64,000 bases of DNA, from positions 1 to 64,000 of the forward strand of contig CAYFHO010000018.1 of assembly GCA_964342825.1 (NCBI GenBank), read 5' to 3'. The notes under the pieces were generated by a model. The model was not told the DNA's origin, ran no database searches, and worked only from the letters and a program-made list of their open reading frames with translations. The DNA is from AAA164-E04 sp964342825 (GTDB taxonomy: Bacteria; Verrucomicrobiota; Verrucomicrobiia; Limisphaerales; AAA164-E04). Made by a program: the position numbers and the translations under genes. Shown one piece after another: positions 1 to 8,589 of this stretch. Each line of letters opens with the position of its first letter. Positions within the stretch are counted from its first letter, which is position 1.

Positions 1-34
1 CGAAATTGAAGGAAATTCGCTGCCAATTCCCACT

Positions 35-478
35 TCAGTGACGAACTTGGGTTAATTCCCCATACCAGGGTACCGTTCCCACCATTTCGACATTGGCATT
101 TTGCCTTCCGTGATAAGCCTCTTTCCGTTCCTTGCGATCCTCAACAACCAGCGTGATACCTGATATCGTATCACGGATCGACAGGACATCTTCATACTTC
201 AACCCGTAGTCCAGAATATAGCTTCCCTGACGTTGTTGTTTGTTCGCCTCTTCGGGTGGTTTGATGGTTCGAAGAATGATGTTCTGGCTACCGAGTGCCT
301 GGATCTGTTGTTGCGCTTCAAAGTTGGCTCCTTCTCCAATAGCCAGCATGGCGATCACCGAAGCAACGCCAAACACCATGCCCAAAGTTGTCAGCACAGA
401 CCTCAATCGATGAAGCAAAAGACTTTTCAGTCCCAGCTTCAGAATGTGGCCGGTGCGTGCGATGGAGAACGGAAGCAT
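35..478 (-). pseudogene. MacB-type ABC transporter permease, N-terminal fragment
   Basis: The 147 residues match the start of MacB/FtsX-type permeases: a basic N-terminus, the 'RLRSVLTTLGMVFGVASVIAM' type first membrane helix (about residues 24-45), then the start of the periplasmic MacB_PCD domain. Family members run to roughly 400 residues or more, but an in-frame TGA (35-37) ends this one soon after the first helix. No continuation is clear in the 34 remaining bases, although both other frames stay open there. The start lies 6 bases after the stop of the adaptor gene, so the two belong to one efflux operon. A frameshift, real decay or a sequencing error would all explain the truncation. 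No ATPase gene is visible. Confidence 0.65.
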
Positions 479-484
479 GGCCCC

Positions 485-1648
485 TTAGGAATCGAATGGT
501 GTTTTGGTGAGACCGGTGGGCGGATTGAGTTCCTCGATTTCGTCGGGATCGAAGTTTTCAGGTTTTTGGAGGTAAACAACATCACCCTCCTCGATTCCAC
601 TTTTTATGGCTGCAAATCGATTGTTGTAATCTTCCACTTCAATGACCCGAACTTCCATGCTGCTTCCCGATTTGACGCAGCAATAGGTAATGTCATTATG
701 ATTGAACACCGACTGGACAGGAACCATCACGACCTCCGGTAGCACACGGATGATGATTTTTGCCTGTGCCGCCATGCCGGGTTTCAGCCAGTCATGAACT
801 CCGGCAATTTTAATGGATGTTTTATAAACCTTTTGATCCGGATTGAATCTTCTATTCTCCGAATCAGGCAAAACTCCCACGGTTTCCACCTCTCCCGTCA
901 AGGATTTATCAGGTTCCGCGTCCACTGCAATCTCGACTGGCATTCCCTTGCGGACACGTTTGACCTGCGATTCGTGAATGCGAACTTTGACAGCCATGTG
1001 ACGCATGTCCGGTATGGTGATGATAGCCTGTCGTTCACGAACCCTGGCTCCTTCACGTATCACCTCGTCCGGATCCCATCGATCACTGCCATCTCCGTAG
1101 ACCACCAGTCCCGGTCTTTCAGCCTTGATAGTACATGCCAGATACTGTTCGCGTAACTCGTCGAGCTGTCGTTTTTCCCAGCGGTAGTATCTTTCTGCCC
1201 GGTTGAGGTCACCCACACTGTCGGCCATTTCGGCAATGGCATCCTTCTTGGCACGGCTCAACCGCATCAGTGATTGCTCGTAGTTGAGCAGAAACTGCTC
1301 CGCCTCTTTTTGGATATTGTATGTTTGAAACAGTTGCAAGGACGCCTTGGTGGATGCCAATGAATTTTGGCTCTTATCGAAGTCGATTTTCTTGTTTTGA
1401 AGTTCATTGGGGGTGATGAATCCCTTATCAGCCAAACGCACGGCTCCTTCATAAGTTTTCTTTTTCAATGCAAACTCTGCCTGAGCGATCAGAACTGCGT
1501 CCTGGAGTTTACGCAGTTCCTGTCTCGCATCCCCGTCCCCCAGTAATTCCTCATTGCCTTCCAAAGTGAACAAACTGAAATCCACATCATAATCCCGAAT
1601 CTCTGGAAGGAGGTCCTTTTCGTCGGCTCCACCCCACTGACTCAGCAT
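485..1648 (-). CDS. HlyD-type membrane-fusion protein, C-terminal part of a split gene
   Basis: This 387-residue ORF holds the distal part of a periplasmic adaptor. A long helical-hairpin coiled coil covers about residues 40-165. It is followed by the second half of the biotinyl-lipoyl domain ('TIKAERPGLVVYGDG'), a beta-barrel segment and a C-terminal membrane-proximal domain ('VFNHNDITYCCVK', 'IKSGIEEGDVVYL'). It has no signal or anchor of its own. The N-terminal half of the lipoyl domain lies in the upstream ORF at 1672-2313 in another frame. The reading frame of this ORF stays open upstream past 1648 and overlaps the end of that ORF, as expected for one gene broken by an indel. In the family, the adaptor links an inner-membrane ABC permease to an outer-membrane channel. 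Confidence 0.7.
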   Translation of the reverse strand: MLSQWGGADEKDLLPEIRDYDVDFSLFTLEGNEELLGDGDARQELRKLQDAVLIAQAEFALKKKTYEGAVRLADKGFITPNELQNKKIDFDKSQNSLASTKASLQLFQTYNIQKEAEQFLLNYEQSLMRLSRAKKDAIAEMADSVGDLNRAERYYRWEKRQLDELREQYLACTIKAERPGLVVYGDGSDRWDPDEVIREGARVRERQAIITIPDMRHMAVKVRIHESQVKRVRKGMPVEIAVDAEPDKSLTGEVETVGVLPDSENRRFNPDQKVYKTSIKIAGVHDWLKPGMAAQAKIIIRVLPEVVMVPVQSVFNHNDITYCCVKSGSSMEVRVIEVEDYNNRFAAIKSGIEEGDVVYLQKPENFDPDEIEELNPPTGLTKTPFDS

Positions 1649-1671
1649 GGGGTCCGGCTCATTCAGTCCAT

Positions 1672-2313
1672 TTAATAGGGCTCCGTCATCGCCGGTACTG
1701 CATTGCTGTTGGCGGCATCCATGAAGCTGGATTCAAAGAAAGTAACACCGGCAGCTGAACGTTCCCCTTCCTCTTTCTCAATGGATTCGGCCGAAAGCCC
1801 AATATCGTCGAGAATTTTTTGTGCCGCTGATCCGCCTAAATATTTCTGGAAATCCATCAAGGCAAATTTCGCCTGAACACTGGCGTCCTTGATACTGCTG
1901 AGATTCGCACTCTCACGGATTTCTCTCTGCTTGACGTATTCCATTAAGTTCGCGAGTGCACCTTGAACTTCGGTTTCCTGCGATTTGATACGTTCAACAA
2001 TGGCCGAGGAATCAAGCTCAACAAGCACCAGTCCATTCGCCACATCGTTCTCAGTGACCTGATATCCCTCTTCGATGATTTTTAAAATGGTCGTACCATC
2101 GCGGCCCTCTACCTTGGATTTAATGATCTGGGCTTGAGTAGCTTCAATGGTGCCCCCTTCGATAACATCAATGGACATGGTATCCTTGATGGCAGTAAAT
2201 GTTGCTGCATCAACCCCCGATTTGGAAGGGATCATCGAATAAAGGACGATGACCGCGAGGATAATGCCTCCGACGATCCACAACTTTCTGTTATATCCAC
2301 TTTGTTCTATCAT
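1672..2313 (-). CDS. HlyD-type membrane-fusion protein, N-terminal part of a split gene
   Basis: The ORF begins with a cytoplasmic stub and one membrane anchor (about residues 10-28, 'LWIVGGIILAVIVLYSMI'). The first half of a biotinyl-lipoyl domain follows ('DVIEGGTIEATQAQIIKS', 'LVLVELDSSAIVERI'), then the beginning of a coiled coil. It stops at TAA (1672-1674) within a poorly conserved linker, and the rest of the adaptor continues in a different frame from 1648. The two ORFs add up to about 600 residues, plausible for a long verrucomicrobial adaptor. Neither half alone has a complete lipoyl domain. The gene is transcribed away from the pseudopilin gene at 2532 across 218 bases that must hold both promoters; I see no clear motif in them. 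Confidence 0.7.
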   Translation of the reverse strand: MIEQSGYNRKLWIVGGIILAVIVLYSMIPSKSGVDAATFTAIKDTMSIDVIEGGTIEATQAQIIKSKVEGRDGTTILKIIEEGYQVTENDVANGLVLVELDSSAIVERIKSQETEVQGALANLMEYVKQREIRESANLSSIKDASVQAKFALMDFQKYLGGSAAQKILDDIGLSAESIEKEEGERSAAGVTFFESSFMDAANSNAVPAMTEPY

Positions 2314-2531
2314 CTTAAATTGCTGCTAAATGCTACTGGATTTTGCTTTTCGTGCAAATATTAGGCTGTACCCGAGGCAGATTTATTCATTATTCCGGGT
2401 CAAAACGGATCGAATGAGTCTAATTTATGAATTTTCCAACTTCCTTTTATTTTCTGCTAATTTGCAATTCATCGACAATAAAGGGCAAGTGAACGAAAGC
2501 GGATTGGATCCAACATGCTAATATAGTCTAC

Positions 2532-3356
2532 GTGAATGTTAGAAACATCAGGTGCCATCGAGGTGGGTTTTCCTTGGTTGAGTTGCTCGTGGTGATTGCC
2601 ATTATCGCAATTCTGGCGGGAATGCTTGTGCCAGTCTTGGGTAAAGCAAAGATCAAGGCTTACTACATCAACGAAATCAATACAGCCAAGCAGATGATGT
2701 TGGCTCATCGTATGTATTCCGATGACCACGAAGGCTATGTTTTTCCTGGGTATGGTTATGATTTACCTGCGAGCGACCGAGCAGGCAATCCCATCGATCA
2801 TCCAATCAACGCGCGTTACCCATGGCGTATGGCCCCATACCTGGCTCACAATTTTGAGATTCTCTATGCCAACAAAAATCGAGCCCTTCTACATTCATTC
2901 GCCGGTGACAATGAAGCTAATTATACTTATGCCGCCAGCGTTTTCCCTTCATTGGGGGCCAATTCGGTCTTTGTTGGGGGGGATGATCTTGTGTTATCGC
3001 CCTCTTCAGCTGCGTTTAAGAAATTTGGCAGGTTTTGCGTGATCAAGGAATCGGATACCAAACAGCCATCGCAACTGCTTGCGTTTAGTTCCGCACGTTC
3101 TCAATTTCACGAACAACCTGCTCAGGGTTATTTCAAGGTGGATCCTCCTTACCTCACAAAGCGAATTTGGACTGAGACCTGGGAGTTGGGATCTGAACCA
3201 GAGTCCTTTGGATTTGTTCACCCCAGGTTTGAGCAACGCACAGTAGCAGCGATGCTGGATGGTCACGCGGAAGGTCTCAATCTCAGGCAGATCCAAGACA
3301 TGCGTCATTGGTCCAATCAGGCTGATCGCCCGGATTGGACCCTCAGCAGACGTTAA
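2532..3356 (+). CDS. Type IV pilin-like protein with prepilin cleavage/methylation motif
   Basis: This secreted pseudopilin-like protein has a short basic leader and then the class III motif G|FSLVEL at about residues 13-18, with glutamate at mature position 5. The hydrophobic helix continues to about residue 40 ('LVVIAIIAILAGMLVPVLG'). The remaining 230 residues form a globular domain of the type often encoded in many copies in Verrucomicrobiota and Planctomycetota (H-X9-DG class; 'VAAMLDGHAEGLNL' lies near the end). The start is GTG at 2532, the only start that keeps the short leader. A prepilin peptidase would cleave it at the inner membrane. It stands alone here without type II secretion or pilus genes, so its partner machinery is elsewhere and its role is unknown. 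Confidence 0.85.
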   Translation: MNVRNIRCHRGGFSLVELLVVIAIIAILAGMLVPVLGKAKIKAYYINEINTAKQMMLAHRMYSDDHEGYVFPGYGYDLPASDRAGNPIDHPINARYPWRMAPYLAHNFEILYANKNRALLHSFAGDNEANYTYAASVFPSLGANSVFVGGDDLVLSPSSAAFKKFGRFCVIKESDTKQPSQLLAFSSARSQFHEQPAQGYFKVDPPYLTKRIWTETWELGSEPESFGFVHPRFEQRTVAAMLDGHAEGLNLRQIQDMRHWSNQADRPDWTLSRR

Positions 3357-3487
3357 CCATTCCATCGCATCCATTCATTAAATCCAAAAGTGGCAACGAG
3401 TACGATGATTTCTCATTGTCTTCTTATAAACATGTTTAACAAAAACGACCTGAATAAGTTAATCAAAAAATACAGTTAGAAATAAGT

Positions 3488-4156
3488 ATGAAATCCTATT
3501 TGACACGCTTAGCGATCCTCATTCTCATCATGGCCGCCACTCCTCTAGGCATGGCTCATTCTGTTTACTTCGAAGCCCTGGATGATGGCCAATTGGTCAT
3601 TCGATTTGGAGAATTTGGGGATGACTATGAGGAATCCCCAGGCTTCCTTGATAGCTTGGACGCCATTTATGCCTGGAAAATGGGGGATGAAGACAGCCCT
3701 GAACCATTCAATCCCAAGAAAGAAAAGCAAGGATTTGACATAGAAGCGAAGAAATCGGATACGGTCAGTGCCCATTCAGGTTTTATCATTATGACACGCG
3801 GAAGTAGTCCTGCCAGAAAACCCTATTTTTATGCGCGATGGGCACCAAGTTTTGAACAAAAAGCCAAGCCTACTCTCAATTTGGACTTGGTTCCGACAGG
3901 TAAACCAGGTGAAGTGCAGGCTTTCTTTCGCCAGAAGCCACTTGCCGGAGCCAAAGCGACTCTTTTTACCCCAGAGGCCAACGATCAGGAATTAACAGCC
4001 GATAAAAATGGCGTCTTCAAATTTAAGACTGATCCAAATGAAAAGGGATTATTCATGTTGAAAATAGGTCGCTACCGAGAAGAGCTTGCCGGTTTTGATC
4101 GAGGAACCAAATATGAATTGTCCAGTCACAATTGCTCCCTGACCTGGCAGCAATAA
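3488..4156 (+). CDS. Secreted DUF4198-like protein
   Basis: A Sec signal peptide (about residues 1-23, ending 'PLGMAHS') precedes a domain resembling DUF4198, the family related to periplasmic nickel/cobalt-uptake components. A histidine sits at the predicted mature N-terminus ('AHSVYFEA'), as in metal-binding relatives. Residues 130-195 resemble a carboxypeptidase-regulatory-like fold ('LAGAKATLFTP', 'TADKNGVFKFKTD'). The length of 222 residues is usual for the family. No transporter gene is adjacent, so a metal-related function is family knowledge rather than something shown here. Confidence 0.6.
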   Translation: MKSYLTRLAILILIMAATPLGMAHSVYFEALDDGQLVIRFGEFGDDYEESPGFLDSLDAIYAWKMGDEDSPEPFNPKKEKQGFDIEAKKSDTVSAHSGFIIMTRGSSPARKPYFYARWAPSFEQKAKPTLNLDLVPTGKPGEVQAFFRQKPLAGAKATLFTPEANDQELTADKNGVFKFKTDPNEKGLFMLKIGRYREELAGFDRGTKYELSSHNCSLTWQQ

Positions 4157-4215
4157 CACAAATATCAGATCACCATTGTTGAATCATCCTAAACCCTTTT
4201 TTGCCTTTATTGATA

Positions 4216-5790
4216 ATGAGTCTCATTCGCAAATCAATTATCGTCACCACCTTTATTCTGGTTCTGAATCAATCCCATGCCGTTGAATTCGAAGTGCCCG
4301 CATGGGCCAGTGGAGCCGACGCGGAATACTCCGGTTGGGAGAGTTTCAGTTCCGGCTTTGGAGCCCCCGGTAATGAACCTGATGTTGAAGGTAGCGATGC
4401 TGGCGGTCTGATCACGCAGAACACCCCTGGAGGTTCAGTGACTGGGAGTGGCAATATCTACAATCCAGCTGGCGCCAGCATGTTCATACTCACCGACACA
4501 GCGGAAAGAAATTATCAGCAGGTGGTGCTTCAAGCGAAATCCATCGGAGCATTGAACGCCGAAGCGGTCACCCTTTCCTATGAGGTGGATGGTGAAACGT
4601 TGGAAATGGAGCCTGGAGAATCTCGCGAAATTGCGAGAGAAGCAGGAGGCTTTGGGGATACCATCCTTCATCTCTGGTCTTGGGACCTAAGTGCCGTCAC
4701 AGTTTCGGAGATACAAATTGTCTTTGCAGCGCAAGCTTCGCACCTAAGTTTAGACGCTGTACGTTTGGACACATTGCTTCAGCCTGTTGCTGCAAGCATC
4801 GTTCATATTGATTCCCCCAGCATGGACCGGTGGAATTATTTTTTTAACGCCACCCCAGGTAGACGTCCCAAGGCTTCAGTTTTTCGCGCTGTAGAAGAAG
4901 ACGGTGTCTACCGACATGGAACCTATGTTTTCGGATTTGATACCTCTGACCAGATCCCTGCGGGTCATTCACCTGATTCCTATCAGGTGGAATACATCAA
5001 AATAAGACTATTAACATCATCCGGCTTCGAAACTCCTTACGATCCGACGTACGATCCTGTCGTATCCTCCTTACCTGAGGACAACGCCGATTATCAAGCC
5101 GACACGGATCCCGGACGGCCTATTGAAATATTTGGTACGGGTTTCAGAAACGAGTTTACCTCACAGAACTGGGTGGAAAGCGCACCCTATGCACCAGGCC
5201 CAGGCTCGGCTCCAAACGTATTTCCTGCCGTGATGAATCAGGCTGGAGACATTGTGGATGTTAGCTTGGCGGTGGACTATTCGGATCCTAAAGATTTGCA
5301 GCCGTTTGCAGCGGGAGTGATCGAAGATGCTATTCCGGGCGACTTAATCCCCGAGGAATCCTGGATGTACTTTGACTTTGATATGGATGCTTCCAATGCA
5401 TTGGCTTATATCCAGCAAGGATTAGCGGATGGCAGGCTTATGTTTACAGCCACCAGCCTGGCTTCTGGAGGGCAGGGTGACCGATCTTATCCTGAATTTC
5501 ATACCGCAGATTCCTTGTTAGGAGAACCGCCCGCCATCGAGATTGCATATCGTATGGTGGAACAACCCACCACAATGACCATATCCACTCTGGGGAGAGT
5601 TGAAGGACATTGGACACTTTCTGGAACTGTTTCAGTCAGCGCTGCCTTAGGCATTCGTTGGACACATGACCTTGTGGAATGGCACGAGGTGACCGAACCA
5701 AATATTGAAATCAACGGAGATGGCCAATGGTCATGGACAGATTCAGACACTGATTCGAAGGTGAAATTCTTCCAAGTCTATATTCGTTGA
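4216..5790 (+). CDS. Secreted protein of unknown function
   Basis: I do not recognise this protein. It has a Sec signal peptide ('IIVTTFILVLNQSHA', residues about 8-22) followed by roughly 500 acidic, glycine- and serine-rich residues predicted to be mostly beta-strand. The extreme C-terminus ('WSWTDSDTDSKVKFFQVYIR') resembles the short strand that closes many secreted verrucomicrobial proteins. An ATG at 4216 is preferred over the TTG at 4201 because it gives a standard short n-region. Residues around 50-200 read like a beta-sandwich describing a discrete-value domain ('LTDTAERNYQQVVLQAKS'). A terminator-like hairpin follows the gene. An extracellular surface or matrix role is a guess. Confidence 0.6.
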   Translation: MSLIRKSIIVTTFILVLNQSHAVEFEVPAWASGADAEYSGWESFSSGFGAPGNEPDVEGSDAGGLITQNTPGGSVTGSGNIYNPAGASMFILTDTAERNYQQVVLQAKSIGALNAEAVTLSYEVDGETLEMEPGESREIAREAGGFGDTILHLWSWDLSAVTVSEIQIVFAAQASHLSLDAVRLDTLLQPVAASIVHIDSPSMDRWNYFFNATPGRRPKASVFRAVEEDGVYRHGTYVFGFDTSDQIPAGHSPDSYQVEYIKIRLLTSSGFETPYDPTYDPVVSSLPEDNADYQADTDPGRPIEIFGTGFRNEFTSQNWVESAPYAPGPGSAPNVFPAVMNQAGDIVDVSLAVDYSDPKDLQPFAAGVIEDAIPGDLIPEESWMYFDFDMDASNALAYIQQGLADGRLMFTATSLASGGQGDRSYPEFHTADSLLGEPPAIEIAYRMVEQPTTMTISTLGRVEGHWTLSGTVSVSAALGIRWTHDLVEWHEVTEPNIEINGDGQWSWTDSDTDSKVKFFQVYIR

Positions 5791-5814
5791 GTTAAAAGAA
5801 ATATGGCCATTCAG

Positions 5815-5845
5815 CGGACGGTTTTATGATGAGATCGTCCGTTTT
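5815..5845 (+). terminator. Candidate intrinsic terminator
   Basis: CGGACG (5815-5820) pairs with CGTCCG (5836-5841) across a 15-base loop, and a short T run (TTTT at 5842-5845) follows. It lies 25 bases after the stop of the unknown secreted gene and ahead of the propeller gene. The six-pair stem and large loop make it a weak example. Confidence 0.4.
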
Positions 5846-5875
5846 GGCTTTTAAACTGAAAAATAGAAAGAGAGG

Positions 5876-7117
5876 ATGCCGCAAATGAAATGGTCTGTTA
5901 TTCCATTATGCATTGCCTGTATGAGCCTCCACGGTTCAGAAGAGGCAGGCACCAAGGGCAGCGATAAGAATTATTGGCCGATGTTTCGGGGACACGGATC
6001 CAGCCATGCTACCAGCCAAAATCTTCCCACCCATTGGTCTGATGAAACGATCGCATGGAAGACTCGTTTAGAGGGAGTCGGGCAATCCAGCCCTGTTGCC
6101 TGGAAAAATCGAGTTTTTGCCACCTCCGTTCAAGGTGACCAAAAAGAGACCCTTAGTGTATCCTGTCACCATTTGAATGATGGTAAAACACTCTGGACAT
6201 ATCAACGCCAAGCATCCACCTCGAGCGAACGTTCGGATTATACGAGTTGGGCAGCACCGACTCCAGCTGTAGATGATCAGCATGTTTACGCGTTCTTTGA
6301 AGAGGGAGATTTAGTGGCATTAACACACCAGGGTGAATTAGTCTGGGAAGTTGATTTGCGAAAAACTTACGGGCCATTCGAAGGCAATCATGGACTGGGA
6401 TCGTCTCCCATCCTCACCTCTGTGGGTTTGGTCCTCGCTTTGGATCATGGGGGGCAGTCGTGGATGCTTTCTCTCGATAAGCAGACAGGTGCGCTTCAAT
6501 GGAAGACGGAACGGGAATCGTCCAGTGCTTGGGCATCACCCGTTGTGGTCCGATCCGGAGAAGAGGAACAGATACTGATCAGTGCCTCCGGTTCGGTGAC
6601 AGCCTACCATTCCGAAACAGGGGCCAAAAAGTGGGAGTTTAAGGGTATCATAGGAAACAATGTTCCCAGCATTTCGGTTCAAGGCGATTGGATTGCCATT
6701 GCCAGCAACAGGAAAGGGCACTGCCGTGTTCTTAAAGTTGAGGAAGGGGAAGCAAAACTGGTGTGGAAATCGAAGGAGGCTTCCAGTTCTTTTGGTTCAC
6801 CGTTGATCCACGAAGGTCGTGTTTACTTTGTAAACAAAACGGGGATTGTCTTTTGCCATGACCTGGAAACAGGTGAACTTTTATTTGATTATCGACTTCC
6901 TGCGTCGACTTGGGCCTCTCCATTGGCTTCTGGTTCTCAAGTATGGTTTTTTACGCAGAACGGTGCCACGGTTGTTATGCAGGCAGCGGATGAAGTTAAA
7001 GTGATCGCTGAATCCAATGTTTCTTTAACAGCCAAAGATCGAATCTATGGCTATGCGGTCGTAAACGGCTACTTCATTCTCAGGTCCGCGCAGGATTTGG
7101 TTGCTGTCAAACTTTGA
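5876..7117 (+). CDS. Secreted PQQ-type beta-propeller protein
   Basis: After a short signal-like N-terminus (residues 1-21), the 413-residue protein carries repeated propeller blades. The opening motif is 'WPMFRGHGSSHATS', a variant of the W-x-x-x-RGP blade start of outer-membrane-protein-assembly/PQQ-like proteins. Blade repeats such as 'LDKQTGALQWKTE', 'YHSETGAKKWEFKG' and 'HDLETGELLFDYRL' follow. It has no haem motif and no recognisable PQQ-dehydrogenase catalytic set, so it is more likely a scaffold or binding protein than an enzyme. Similar proteins are encoded at 35991-37322 and 43574-44890. Transcription ends at a strong hairpin 27 bases downstream. Confidence 0.8.
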   Translation: MPQMKWSVIPLCIACMSLHGSEEAGTKGSDKNYWPMFRGHGSSHATSQNLPTHWSDETIAWKTRLEGVGQSSPVAWKNRVFATSVQGDQKETLSVSCHHLNDGKTLWTYQRQASTSSERSDYTSWAAPTPAVDDQHVYAFFEEGDLVALTHQGELVWEVDLRKTYGPFEGNHGLGSSPILTSVGLVLALDHGGQSWMLSLDKQTGALQWKTERESSSAWASPVVVRSGEEEQILISASGSVTAYHSETGAKKWEFKGIIGNNVPSISVQGDWIAIASNRKGHCRVLKVEEGEAKLVWKSKEASSSFGSPLIHEGRVYFVNKTGIVFCHDLETGELLFDYRLPASTWASPLASGSQVWFFTQNGATVVMQAADEVKVIAESNVSLTAKDRIYGYAVVNGYFILRSAQDLVAVKL

Positions 7118-7143
7118 AGCGGCTTTGTAGTGAGTAAAAAAAG

Positions 7144-7165
7144 CGGCCCGGAATTTTCCGGGCCG
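7144..7165. terminator. Bidirectional intrinsic terminator
   Basis: A perfect ten-base-pair stem (7144-7153 with 7156-7165, CGGCCCGGAA and its complement) has a two-base loop, likely opening to four or more. It is followed by TTTT on the plus strand, and by a T run on the minus strand (the A tract at 7136-7142). It sits between two convergent genes, the propeller gene ending at 7117 and the Kelch gene ending at 7198, and can serve both. Confidence 0.9.
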
Positions 7166-7197
7166 TTTTCTATAGGAACGAACGCTTATGGCTTGCG

Positions 7198-8226
7198 CTA
7201 ATTCAATTCGATAGATTGGATGGTCGCCAGATGGCCATCCTTGCGATTGGCTCCTCCAATGGCTGCCAATTCTCCCTTCCCACTGGGGACCATACGATGG
7301 AAAAAACGTCGAGGTTCCATCTTGCTCACTTCAATCCATTCATCTGTTTTTAAATTAAGCTTCAGAACAGTTCCGGCGTAGTAGGAGACGTACAAACCGG
7401 ATGGAGTGGAGCATGCTGCAGCACCAAATCCTTTCATGGGGCCGTTCGGCAGATTAGGTCCTTTCTTCCAGGTGCGGTCCACAGGGTCATAAATATTGAC
7501 TTCACTGGAAGTATTGCCTTCGTGGTCCATGCCGCCGATGACATAAAGATCGTTTTGGAATGCCCCGGCCGCAACCGCACGACGTTTGAAAGGTTGAGGC
7601 ACCGATTCCCAGGCTGGGTTTTTGTCGGAAAGATCCAAAATCCACATGTCGTCGATCCATTTTGCACCATCTGTTTCCCCGTTCAGTTGCCAACCTCCCA
7701 CAACAAACAAGTGATGTCCTATGACAATGGCATCGTGGCTGGATCTTGGTGAGGGTAATGCGGGCAGTTGTTCCCACTTTTTGCTGCGGATGTGGAAGCG
7801 TGCAAAATCATCGACGGAACGCAGATTCTCTCTTGCGTTGTTCGGGCCTTGCTCCTCATCGATGGCCGCCTTGGATTCATTGCGAACCGTCAGTCCGCCG
7901 AGACGATATATATACCCCTGATGAGCCACCAAGCTTGTTCCCTGTATTCGCATGCCTTCTTCAAGAGCTTCCCATTTCTCAGGTGATTTGAGAGATATGC
8001 GATGAAAGCTATTCAGAGTTGTGTCCTTTGAATAGACGTGTGCCTCGCCGGCATGTCCACCGTAGACATACATGTGGTTTCCTGCTTTGACAGCACCAAA
8101 ACTCGTGATGGCTTTGGGTAGATCAGGAAAGCTTCTTTCTTTTTCTCCTGCGTTGATAACTCCGCTTGAGACCAGGATTCCCGTTAAAATGATAGTAAAG
8201 TTCTTAATCATGTTATTCGAAAACAT
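7198..8226 (-). CDS. Secreted Kelch-repeat beta-propeller protein
   Basis: A Sec signal peptide (about residues 6-26) is followed by Kelch blades with the typical GG pairs and spaced Tyr/Trp: 'HMYVYGGHAGEAHVYS', 'YIYRLGGLTVRNES', 'HHLFVVGGWQLNG', 'DLYVIGGMDHEGNTSS', 'ELAAIGGANRKDGH'. The length of 342 residues suits a six-bladed propeller. Distant relatives include galactose-oxidase-like and N-acetylneuraminate-epimerase-like proteins, but I see no catalytic signature. ATG at 8226 and ATG at 8211 both give a usable signal. It is last in an apparent operon behind the glycogen-binding-domain protein (9-base gap) and an AraC regulator, which points to a carbohydrate-linked role. Confidence 0.8.
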   Translation of the reverse strand: MFSNNMIKNFTIILTGILVSSGVINAGEKERSFPDLPKAITSFGAVKAGNHMYVYGGHAGEAHVYSKDTTLNSFHRISLKSPEKWEALEEGMRIQGTSLVAHQGYIYRLGGLTVRNESKAAIDEEQGPNNARENLRSVDDFARFHIRSKKWEQLPALPSPRSSHDAIVIGHHLFVVGGWQLNGETDGAKWIDDMWILDLSDKNPAWESVPQPFKRRAVAAGAFQNDLYVIGGMDHEGNTSSEVNIYDPVDRTWKKGPNLPNGPMKGFGAAACSTPSGLYVSYYAGTVLKLNLKTDEWIEVSKMEPRRFFHRMVPSGKGELAAIGGANRKDGHLATIQSIELN

Positions 8227-8235
8227 AAGTTAAGA

Positions 8236-8583
8236 CTATAATCCAATGCCCTGTTCATAGGATATCGTTTGGTTGCTATTTTTTGGCGTTCCTTTGCAGT
8301 AAAGGCTGACGGCGCATTCTACGCAACTGCGTGGCCATCCCTGAATTCGTTGCAGATGGTGCGAATCGGTATCCTCAAAAATGCAATTCCTTACCTCATA
8401 TCCATACCGGTAATGACCGGGAGGCAAGTTAATAGCGAGTCTCCATTTGCCCCGGAATCTATGCATCTGATAGACCTCGGACGCTTGCCAATCATTGAAA
8501 TCACCTACCAGATAGACAGGGCCTGGACCCGGGAAATCAAAAATGAAAACCTGTTTTTTGACTGATGGCTCAAAATAATTCAT
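8236..8583 (-). CDS. Small protein with a glycogen-binding (CBM48/AMPK-type) domain
   Basis: The 115 residues are almost entirely one early-set carbohydrate-binding domain: 'VYLVGDFNDWQ' (about residues 23-33) and 'WRLAINLPPGHYRYGYEV' (about residues 47-64) are the two hallmark strands. There is no signal peptide, membrane helix or attached catalytic domain, so it is predicted to be cytoplasmic. It lies 6 bases after the AraC-type regulator and 9 bases before the Kelch gene. The C-terminal 50 residues are Cys-rich (six cysteines overall) and unlike the normal end of the domain. A role as a sugar-polymer sensor or adaptor is an inference from the neighbours. Confidence 0.7.
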   Translation of the reverse strand: MNYFEPSVKKQVFIFDFPGPGPVYLVGDFNDWQASEVYQMHRFRGKWRLAINLPPGHYRYGYEVRNCIFEDTDSHHLQRIQGWPRSCVECAVSLYCKGTPKNSNQTISYEQGIGL

Positions 8584-8589
8584 CGCACC

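Noticed and set aside
233..742. Plus-strand open frame across the permease/adaptor junction
   Set aside because: It is an antisense shadow of two genes with recognisable family motifs and has no motif of its own.
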